NCBI GenBank assembly: GCA_030613785.1
Contig: JAUWLF010000016.1
Coordinates: forward strand, 1 to 57,091
DNA: 57,091 nucleotides
Reading direction: 5' to 3'
Origin: Chloroflexota bacterium
GTDB taxonomy: Bacteria; Chloroflexota; Anaerolineae; UBA7937; B3-Chlor
The notes under the pieces are model-generated. The model was not told the DNA's origin and did not search any database. It saw only the letters and a list, made by a program, of their open reading frames with translations. This document shows, piece by piece, positions 51,229-57,091 of the stretch. Positions within the stretch are counted from its first letter, which is position 1; each line of letters opens with the position of its first letter. The position numbers and the translations under genes are program-made.

Positions 51229-53226
51229 TCATCCCCATCCAAGGACTACCGCCAACTGGTAGACCAAGATCCCTGCCCCAAAAGACACCACCAGCAAGAA
51301 GAGCACATTGAACAGCGTCCACTTCCAGGAGTCTGTCTCGCTCCGCACTGTAGCCACAGTTGCGACGCAGGGGATGAAAAGCATCTGCACTACCAGGAAA
51401 CTCAAGGCGGCCGCCGAGGTCATCACAGTAGGCAGCATCTCCGCCAGACTTGCCTCTCCGCCCGCTCCGAAGAGTACACCGAGAGAGGCGATGGCGTTCT
51501 CTTTGGCGATGAAGCTCGTGAAGAGGGCCACCATCATCTGCCAGCTCAAGCCCATCAGCGCACCCACAGGCGCCAGAAGTTGACCCATCCTGGCCAGGTA
51601 ACTGGTCTGTATCTCTCCAGTGGGCAGGACCGACAGCGCCCAGAGCACGACTGACACGACAAGGATAACCGTCCCAGCTCGCTTGAAGAAGGCCAGAGAA
51701 CGCTGCCATACCAGCATGAGGATGGTGCGCCAGTTGGGCACGTGATACAGAGGCAACTCCATGATGAACGCAGACCGCTCGCCCCCAAACGCGACCCTAT
51801 TGATCACTATCCCCGAGACTGCCAACACGATCAGGCTCAGGCCCACCAGGCTCCAAGCCACAAGGGGTGCAGCGGGGCCGAAAAAGAGAGGCGTCATGAA
51901 AGCCAGGATCATCATTCTGGCCGTACAGGGCATAAGAGGCGCCAGCATGATGGTGAGGAGTCGCCCTTGACGGGACTCGATCACTCGCGCGCCCATCACG
52001 GCAGGCACGTTGCATCCGAAGCCAAGGAACAAAGGCAGAAAGCTCTTCCCATGCAGCCCCATCAAGTGCATGAAACGGTCCATCACGTATCCGGCTCGGG
52101 CCATGTACCCCACGTCTTCCAACAGACCCATGAAGGCAAAGAAGATCAGCAGGATGGGTATGAACGTGAGCACGGTTCCTACCCCACCGATGATGCCGTC
52201 CACCAGCAGCCCCACCAGCCAGGCGGGAGCGCCCGCGAGCGCTCCGGTCACGAAGCGCGCGCTGGCCTCAACCACGTACGTTTCCAGCAGACCCTGCAAC
52301 GGCGCTCCGACGGAGTAGGTCAACCCGAACACCAATCCCAGGATGCCGGCCAGGACAATCAACCCCCACAAAGGATGCGTAGCCCAGCGGTCAAGCTTCT
52401 CCGTGAGCGTCACCTGGCCCACTCGAGGCCGTACCAGAGCGGCGCGGGTCATCCGCCCGATCCAGTCGTACCTCCCGCTGGCTACGGCCACTATGGCATC
52501 CTCGTGCTCCATTAGAATAGCATACACCCTTTTCCAGATGTCCTCTGGCAGTCTCTCCTCCATCATGCGCATGATCTCGGCGTCGCCCTCCAGAAGCTTG
52601 AGGGACACCCAATCTACCGGATAGGGCTTCGGCACGTCGGAGGCAATGAGGCCCTTGATCTCCTGAAGCACAGCGCGATGATCATCCTTGATCTCCGGCC
52701 TCTTGGGCTCATACTCTGCTCCATCGCGAGCCAACCGATCAATAGCCTCCACCAATTCGCGGATTCCCTGGTTCTTGGTAGCGATCATGGGGACCACTGG
52801 CACGCCCAATGCTGCCTGAAGGACATCGGGCTCGATTTCCATCAGGTTCTGCTCTGCCACATCCATCATGTTGAGCGCTACGATGACGGGTGACGGCAGC
52901 GGCAGCAGTTCAGCCACCAGATAGAGATTGCGCTCCATGGCCGACGCATCTATCACAGCCACCACGACGTCAGGCCGTTCTCTTATGATGTGGTCACGCG
53001 CAATCAGTTCCTCTGCGGAGTTTGCAGTCAGACTGTAGGTCCCTGGCAAGTCCACGATCTTGACTCTGGCACCATTGTGGGAATAGACACCTTCCTTTCG
53101 CTCTACTGTCTTGCCGGGCCAGTTGCCCACGTGCTGACTCAGCCCGGTCAACAGGTTGAAAACGGTGGATTTGCCCACATTGGGCTGGCCCCCCAGAGCG
53201 ACGGTAATAGTTCTCTCCTCAGTCAT
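51229..53226 (-). CDS. feoB: Ferrous iron transporter FeoB
   Basis: 665 residues. The N-terminal GTPase has GGQPNVGKSTVFN (G1), DLPGTYSLTANSAEE (G3) and NMMDVAE (G4). The membrane part has about eleven helices with two Gate motifs: FLPLFLGFGCNVPAVMGAR includes the Cys of the first, and IPCVATVATVRSE the second. FeoB takes up Fe(II) across the cytoplasmic membrane, as expected in an anaerobic or microaerobic cell. It is 30 bases after the FeoA-fusion gene and followed by the FeoC-like gene. Confidence 0.95.
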   Translation of the reverse strand: MTEERTITVALGGQPNVGKSTVFNLLTGLSQHVGNWPGKTVERKEGVYSHNGARVKIVDLPGTYSLTANSAEELIARDHIIRERPDVVVAVIDASAMERNLYLVAELLPLPSPVIVALNMMDVAEQNLMEIEPDVLQAALGVPVVPMIATKNQGIRELVEAIDRLARDGAEYEPKRPEIKDDHRAVLQEIKGLIASDVPKPYPVDWVSLKLLEGDAEIMRMMEERLPEDIWKRVYAILMEHEDAIVAVASGRYDWIGRMTRAALVRPRVGQVTLTEKLDRWATHPLWGLIVLAGILGLVFGLTYSVGAPLQGLLETYVVEASARFVTGALAGAPAWLVGLLVDGIIGGVGTVLTFIPILLIFFAFMGLLEDVGYMARAGYVMDRFMHLMGLHGKSFLPLFLGFGCNVPAVMGARVIESRQGRLLTIMLAPLMPCTARMMILAFMTPLFFGPAAPLVAWSLVGLSLIVLAVSGIVINRVAFGGERSAFIMELPLYHVPNWRTILMLVWQRSLAFFKRAGTVILVVSVVLWALSVLPTGEIQTSYLARMGQLLAPVGALMGLSWQMMVALFTSFIAKENAIASLGVLFGAGGEASLAEMLPTVMTSAAALSFLVVQMLFIPCVATVATVRSETDSWKWTLFNVLFLLVVSFGAGILVYQLAVVLGWG

Positions 53227-53256
53227 GCGTACGGCCTGGGTCCTTTCAAGTGATTG

Positions 53257-53958
53257 TTACTCGTCTTCTGGTCTCTTGACCCAGATCTTGCCTGCCTCGC
53301 CTCGGCCGAGGGCGATCCGAGTGTCACGGACGCTGACTATCACGGGACCATGCCCGTAGTTCTGTATCATGGTCACACGGGTGTCGGGCGTGAAGCCCAA
53401 AGCCGACAAGCGACTCACCAGGGTGTGCCCAGCCTCAAAATCGTGAATCATGCCTGTCTCCCCTTTCTTGAGACCGCTCAAGGGCAGGAGACCCAACTCC
53501 GCCTCCCTTGCCACATACGCTCTGTCGTGCTCCCTTATCTTGTTGACGATATAATCCGCGTACTTCCCAGCGTGTAAAGGCTGGTCCGTCCCGATGATCT
53601 GCACGCCGGGGTGCTGCTCTTGCAGCGCGGCTACCACTCCCCTCAAGTCAGAATTGGCAGATACAGTGGGCACAACGATCACCCGTCCTGCCCCCTGAGC
53701 GATCACCTTGTCCACCGCCTCACGTACCGATGGCTCGCCAAACCGCTGATACCCCACCTCGACTATCTCATATCTTCCTTGCTCCCTCACCAGCTTCGCC
53801 AGTTGCTGCTCACCGGAAGCGGCAGTGCCCTTCTCACCCTGGGGCTCCTCACGTCTCTCCCCCTTGCCACCGCGCTCGCTCCCTCTGGGCATTGTCCCAT
53901 CAGCAACCACCAACACAACTCCAGTCTGCTCCACGCCTGAACTGTCCACTCTGTCCAC
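53257..53958 (-). CDS. CbiX-like domain fused to FeoA domain
   Basis: 233 residues from GTG 53958. Residues 13-145 resemble a CbiX/SirB chelatase half: GVVLVVADGTMPRG, a charged low-complexity insert (residues 25-52), EIVEVGYQRFGEPSVREAVD, QGAGRVIVVPTVSANSDLRG and GVQIIGTDQPLHAGKYADYI. The metal-binding His of the GHGS motif is gone (VADG), as is the His after the VVP strand. Residues 157-228 are a complete FeoA SH3-like domain: LLPLSGLKKGETGMI, VSRLSALGFTPDTRV, GPVIVSVRDTRIALGRGEAGKIWV. FeoA normally stands alone at about 75 residues and works with FeoB. A degraded chelatase may serve as an iron or tetrapyrrole sensor here. Confidence 0.8.
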   Translation of the reverse strand: MDRVDSSGVEQTGVVLVVADGTMPRGSERGGKGERREEPQGEKGTAASGEQQLAKLVREQGRYEIVEVGYQRFGEPSVREAVDKVIAQGAGRVIVVPTVSANSDLRGVVAALQEQHPGVQIIGTDQPLHAGKYADYIVNKIREHDRAYVAREAELGLLPLSGLKKGETGMIHDFEAGHTLVSRLSALGFTPDTRVTMIQNYGHGPVIVSVRDTRIALGRGEAGKIWVKRPEDE

Positions 53959-53993
53959 TAGTTTTCTGCCCTCTCCGCTTATTGCAAATACTT

Positions 53994-54035
53994 CTCATTC
54001 TCACTCATTATAGCCCATTCCCCCCGATTTGTCAA
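53994..54035 (-). promoter_or_regulatory. Consensus promoter and direct-repeat operator of the feo operon
   Basis: On the minus strand a perfect TTGACA (54035-54030), a 17-base spacer and a perfect TATAAT (54012-54007) precede the CbiX-FeoA gene. Two copies of AATGAG (54009-54004, overlapping the -10, and 53999-53994) lie exactly 10 bases apart, one helical turn. GAGAATGAGAAG also resembles loose Fur hexamers. So strong a promoter would need a repressor, probably iron-dependent. Confidence 0.65.
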
Positions 54036-54403
54036 GTAGCCTACCCCAAAGAGCCCCACCAAAGACCTCCCTGAGTTCTCTGGGGTTGGCTCACTGGCTT
54101 TGTCAGCGTCCACAGGATTCGGACTGTCCAACTCCTGGTTGCGGGTGAGCTGAGCCTGTGCAGTCGCATCCTCTGGACTCCGAGGCTGACAGGAATCCCC
54201 CACACGCATCGGCCATCCGCCGTATTCCGCGACCAGCCACCTGGCTTTTCTGCTCTCCGCTCACATCACCGGTTCGTGATCACGCTCCAGCCTCGTGCAG
54301 GAATCGTGCGGGACCATGCCTCATACAGAGACAAGTACCGTGATGAGTGACAGAAGCGCGGACCATTCCTGAATGACACATGCGGCGCGCCCCTTCTCGC
54401 GGG
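54036..54403. other. Non-coding gap between the feo promoter and the tRNA promoter
   Basis: No frame on either strand resembles a protein and codon patterns look random. I see no strong hairpin with T-run and no repeat array. The stretch separates the divergent feo operon from the tRNA gene. Confidence 0.4.
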
Positions 54404-54432
54404 TTGACAAGTAGCTACCTAGGCAATATAAT
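54404..54432 (+). promoter_or_regulatory. Consensus promoter of tRNA-Leu
   Basis: Perfect TTGACA (54404-54409), a 17-base spacer and perfect TATAAT (54427-54432), ten bases before the tRNA 5' end. This is the strength expected for a stable RNA gene. Confidence 0.8.
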
Positions 54433-54442
54433 AGTGTCCAGA

Positions 54443-54525
54443 GCCCCTGTGGCGGAATTGGAATACGCAGCAGGTTGAGGGCCTGTGCCCGCGAGGGCGT
54501 GCTGGTTCGAGTCCAGTCAGGGGCA
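54443..54525 (+). tRNA. tRNA-Leu (anticodon GAG)
   Basis: An 83-base class II tRNA. The acceptor stem GCCCCTG pairs with CAGGGGC, with discriminator A. The anticodon stem-loop is GCAGG-TTGAGGG-CCTGT with anticodon GAG, which reads CTC/CTT leucine codons. The long variable arm is GCCC-GCGA-GGGC. The T-arm is CTGG-TTCGAGT-CCAG. CCA is not encoded. It stands alone with its own promoter. Confidence 0.93.
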
Positions 54526-54689
54526 TGAGAACATATCGTCATACCATAAGAGGGTTACTGACGAGCAGCCCTCTCGGAGTGCTGGGCCTTCCTGGACAAG
54601 CTGGCACCTTTCACCGTCAAGCACTGACTTCCGCCACCACGAGTTGAGCCCACCAAGATCTCCACAACTGCGGAAGCCCTCTCCACACT

Positions 54690-54718
54690 TTGTGGGCGCC
54701 CCAAAGCTGGGTTATAAT
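54690..54718 (+). promoter_or_regulatory. Promoter of the final membrane-protein gene
   Basis: TTGTGG (54690-54695), a 17-base spacer and perfect TATAAT (54713-54718), 79 bases before the ATG. The leader holds two perfect small hairpins, GTCCC-TGA-GGGAC (54728-54740) and GCGGGG-TGCTTT-CCCCGC (54747-54764), the second ending 33 bases before the start. Confidence 0.6.
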
Positions 54719-54797
54719 TCCCTAGCCGTCCCTGAGGGACGAAAAAGCGGGGTGCTTTCCCCGCAGATCGGCCGTGCACCCCGGGCCCGGGAACAAA

Positions 54798-57091
54798 ATG
54801 AGCAGATTCATGAAAGCCCCTAGACTTGACTGGGGCTATCTAATCGTCTTGGGCTTCTCACTGCCTGTGCTCTGGCCCTTGGTGGGCCCGAGCTATCTGA
54901 GCTCCCACGATGGCCTGCACCACCTCTACCGACTAGTGGACTTGGACTGGTGCATCCGCGGTAGGATTCTCTACCCCCGTTGGCTGCCCAACCTGGGATT
55001 TGGCTACGGGTACCCCGTTCTGAACTACTATGCTCCACTGAGCTACTACGTGGCGGAGCTGTTCCACATCCTCGGAGCTGGGTACATTGCTTCCATCAAG
55101 CTGACCTACGCTGTTGGATTCCTCGGTTCAGGACTGGCCATGTATCTCTTCGCGAAGGAGCACATGGGACGCATTCCAGCCATCCTTGCCGGCCTGGTGT
55201 ACGTCTACCTCCCCTACCATCTGGCGGATGGATACGTGCGCGGAGCACTGGCGGAATTCCTCTCCTTTCCCTTCTTTCCACTAATTCTGTGGTGCTTCTA
55301 CAAGCTTGTCACCCTGAAGAGGCCACAGTACGTTGCGTGGAGCGCCCTCTCCCTGGGCGGCCTTATTCTCACCCACAATTTGATGGCCCTGGTCTTCGCC
55401 CCCCTCCTAGTGGCGTACGTCGGGTTCGTATGGTTCAGAGAAAAGGATCTGAAGGCGTTGGGCTATGTGAGCTTGGCCCTCCTCCTGGCCATCGGCCTGG
55501 CTGCGTTCTACTGGTTGCCCGGTTTCACAGAAGCGAAGTGGGTACGACTTGGTCAGGTCGGCCCCGAGGCGACTGACTACATCCGAAGGCTGATAACCAT
55601 GTCGGATTTCTTCTCACCCTTCCTCCTCTATCGGTATTTTCCAGAGCACGGGGTCTCACTGGAACACCCCATGAGTTGGCTTCAGTTTGGCTTGTTGTGT
55701 CTTTCTCTCGCCATTCCCCTTCGCCTACGGCATCCGTCGTGGACTTCCACGCGCAGGTATATCATCTTCTTCCAATGTGCGACCTTTGTCTCGCTCTTCA
55801 TGCTCTTCATCTACTCCCAACCCCTCTGGGACCACGTACCCTTGCTTCCGTATCTCCAGTACCCCTTCCGTTTCCTGACCTTGACCACCTTCACCAGCGC
55901 CTTCGCCATAGGCTCCCTCCCGCTCCTTCTAGTCGATGGGGCCAAAGACAAGGCCACAGCACCGCTGTCTCTCCGAGGACGCTCCGGATGGGCTGTCCCG
56001 GGGGTCGTGATCATCATCGTAGTAGCCTTGATGATCACGGCTCTGCCGGGATTACCCATCGCACCAATGTACCTCCCGGATCATGAGGAGCCACTGACGG
56101 AGGGAACGGTGAATTTCGCAACCATGGCCGAGTACGACTACTTGACCGGTCTATGGACCAGGTTGTGGGGCGGCCCGTGGCTTCTCGAATACCTCCCCGT
56201 GTGGGTCGAGGAGGATCGAGGAGAGATCTTTCTTCCGTCGGACGAGGGATCACTTGTGGTTCAAGACTTGCCACCTGATGATGTGCCTCAGATCACCCTG
56301 GGTTATCAAGGACCCCTGTCCAGGGAATTGACGGTGCGGACGACCCGGCCGATGAAGCTCTCCTTTCACAGCTTCTATTTCCCGAATTGGCGAACCTACG
56401 TGGACGGGCGCAGCGAGACGGCTTATCCCTCGGGGAGGTTGGGGTTGCTAGCCGTGGATGTGCCCGCTGGGGAACATCACTTACTCGTGCGGTTTGAGGA
56501 CACCCCCGTGGAACGGGTAGGGACCATTGTCTTTCTGGTGAGCCTCTCGGCGGTGCTGGCAATTCTAGTTCTCACCCGGCAGTGGAGGGCGCTTCTTGCC
56601 GTGGTGCTCAGCGTCCTGCTGGTCTGGACTTTGACGGTCTTGCACGTCCGTTCCTCCCCCTCCGTTCAGCACCCCGTGCACATGGAGGCCAATCTAGGTG
56701 ACCAAATCAAGTTGCTGGGCTATCACCTTGATCGGCGATCGTACCGACCAGGTGACACGATGAACGTCACCCTCTACTGGCTAGCCTTGCAGAAGATGGA
56801 CGAGAACTACAAGGTCTTCGTCCATCTCACGGATGAGGGTGAAACACGCTTGATTTCTCAGAGCGATCGTTGGCCAGTCTACAACTTCTCGCCAACCACT
56901 CGTTGGGAGCGGGGAGAGATGGTCTGGGACAGACACGAGATTCAGATACCGCCCGATGTTGCACCGGGGACCTATCGCCTCGCGACGGGGGCGTACCTAT
57001 TGGAAACGATGCGGAATCTAGAAGTCCTCGATGACAACGGCAAACCCCAAGGCGTCAGGATACCTCTGACTGCCGTGGACATCCTGCCCTG
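54798..57091 (+). CDS. Large PTPS-related membrane protein, GT-C-like (3' end outside window)
   Basis: Open from ATG 54798 to the last base (764 complete codons), so the C-terminus is missing. About twelve helices fill residues 10-430. The first loop, SSHDGLHHLYRLVDLDWCIRG, and WLPNLGFGYGYPVLNYYAPLSYY match the '6-pyruvoyl-tetrahydropterin synthase-related' membrane family (PTPS_related), which despite its name resembles GT-C enzymes. A soluble region at 450-600 has YFPNWRTYVDGR. From about residue 635 a beta-rich domain, QIKLLGYHLDRRSYRPGDTM, VTLYWLALQ, YKVFVHLTD and PGTYRLATGAYL, matches the C-terminus of the enzyme at 42476-44425. Probably an envelope glycosyltransferase. Confidence 0.8.
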   Translation, partial: MSRFMKAPRLDWGYLIVLGFSLPVLWPLVGPSYLSSHDGLHHLYRLVDLDWCIRGRILYPRWLPNLGFGYGYPVLNYYAPLSYYVAELFHILGAGYIASIKLTYAVGFLGSGLAMYLFAKEHMGRIPAILAGLVYVYLPYHLADGYVRGALAEFLSFPFFPLILWCFYKLVTLKRPQYVAWSALSLGGLILTHNLMALVFAPLLVAYVGFVWFREKDLKALGYVSLALLLAIGLAAFYWLPGFTEAKWVRLGQVGPEATDYIRRLITMSDFFSPFLLYRYFPEHGVSLEHPMSWLQFGLLCLSLAIPLRLRHPSWTSTRRYIIFFQCATFVSLFMLFIYSQPLWDHVPLLPYLQYPFRFLTLTTFTSAFAIGSLPLLLVDGAKDKATAPLSLRGRSGWAVPGVVIIIVVALMITALPGLPIAPMYLPDHEEPLTEGTVNFATMAEYDYLTGLWTRLWGGPWLLEYLPVWVEEDRGEIFLPSDEGSLVVQDLPPDDVPQITLGYQGPLSRELTVRTTRPMKLSFHSFYFPNWRTYVDGRSETAYPSGRLGLLAVDVPAGEHHLLVRFEDTPVERVGTIVFLVSLSAVLAILVLTRQWRALLAVVLSVLLVWTLTVLHVRSSPSVQHPVHMEANLGDQIKLLGYHLDRRSYRPGDTMNVTLYWLALQKMDENYKVFVHLTDEGETRLISQSDRWPVYNFSPTTRWERGEMVWDRHEIQIPPDVAPGTYRLATGAYLLETMRNLEVLDDNGKPQGVRIPLTAVDILP

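Noticed and set aside
51742..52515. 257-codon plus-strand frame inside feoB
   Set aside because: Gln/His-rich shadow of the feoB coding strand.
53979..54209. 76-codon minus-strand frame across the feo promoter
   Set aside because: It runs through a perfect -35/-10 pair, has no ribosome-binding site, and its composition is not protein-like.
54549..54574. AGAGGG/CCCTCT hairpin behind tRNA-Leu as a terminator
   Set aside because: The loop of about 14 bases is large for a six-base-pair stem and no T-run follows.
54728..54764. Hairpin pair with GGGACGAAAAAGCGGGGTG resembling the 3' part of a T-box leader
   Set aside because: The TGGN antiterminator bulge and the specifier stem are not present, no T-run follows, and the gene downstream is a membrane glycosyltransferase-like protein, not an aminoacyl-tRNA or amino-acid gene.
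1..57091. CRISPR arrays, intact insertion sequences, attachment sites or a replication origin
   Set aside because: No regularly spaced direct repeats, no complete transposase with terminal repeats, and no DnaA-box cluster were seen. The only tRNA (54443-54525) has no repeated 3' end nearby that would mark an integrated element.

Overview
The window most resembles a chromosomal segment of a member of the Chloroflexota, probably an uncultured Anaerolineae- or Dehalococcoidia-like lineage. This is inferred from gene content, not from a marker-gene tree. The supporting signs are moderately high GC, a Tad/Flp pilus locus with no secretin, many large membrane glycosyltransferases of kinds common in that phylum, MutL carrying its own endonuclease motif, and an ECF sigma/DegV pair. 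Housekeeping promoters are very regular: eleven can be read by eye, nine of them with a 17-bp spacer between TTGNNN and TATAAT/TAGAAT-like boxes.

Positions 1-11209 hold a same-strand envelope-glycan cluster: a polyprenyl-phosphate-type GT2 (5' end cut by the window), an FrhB-like iron-sulfur protein, a flippase-like membrane protein, and five GT-C-type membrane glycosyltransferases. Two broken fragments of such genes sit between them (2915-3187 and 4734-4940), so the cluster has been reshuffled by duplication and deletion.

Positions 11279-23712 hold a DegU/DegS-like two-component pair followed by a Tad pilus locus: two tandem Flp prepilin genes each with its own near-identical promoter, two TadE-like pseudopilins, a TadG-like protein, CpaB, a receiver-MinD (CpaE/TadZ) fusion, TadA, TadB and TadC. 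No secretin and no prepilin peptidase are present, which fits a single-membrane cell.

Positions 23834-30365 hold comF, hpf and a low-molecular-weight phosphatase on the plus strand. Convergent to them on the minus strand is a likely operon: mutL, a lipoprotein with two FlgD-like modules, and two GT2 enzymes. Positions 30431-35367 hold a divergent promoter region and a beta-oxidation/butyryl-CoA operon (thiolase, an unknown 82-residue protein, 3-hydroxyacyl-CoA dehydrogenase, enoyl-CoA hydratase, acyl-CoA dehydrogenase). Its promoter carries a perfect inverted repeat over the -35 box.

Positions 35431-40440 hold HIT, adenosine-specific kinase, YqeY, PgpH (7TM-HD, c-di-AMP phosphodiesterase family), YbeY, diacylglycerol/undecaprenol kinase and a decayed geranylgeranyl reductase gene. 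Positions 40557-44425, minus strand, hold an ECF sigma factor, DegV, a one-helix membrane protein and a large PMT-like glycosyltransferase. Positions 44573-50835 hold fabF, a surface-anchored protein, pth and mfd.

Positions 50949-54035, minus strand, hold a ferrous iron uptake locus: an unusual CbiX-like/FeoA fusion, FeoB and a FeoC-like regulator, behind a consensus promoter with 10-bp-spaced direct repeats. A tRNA-Leu(GAG) and a 3'-truncated membrane protein of the PTPS-related kind close the window. The most unusual signals are the CbiX-FeoA fusion, the duplicated pilin promoters, a three-way-junction-like RNA fold after tadG, the two long gene overlaps (pgpH/ybeY and comF/hpf), a YbeY lacking its third metal-ligand histidine, and a beta-sandwich-like C-terminal domain shared by two unrelated membrane glycosyltransferases.
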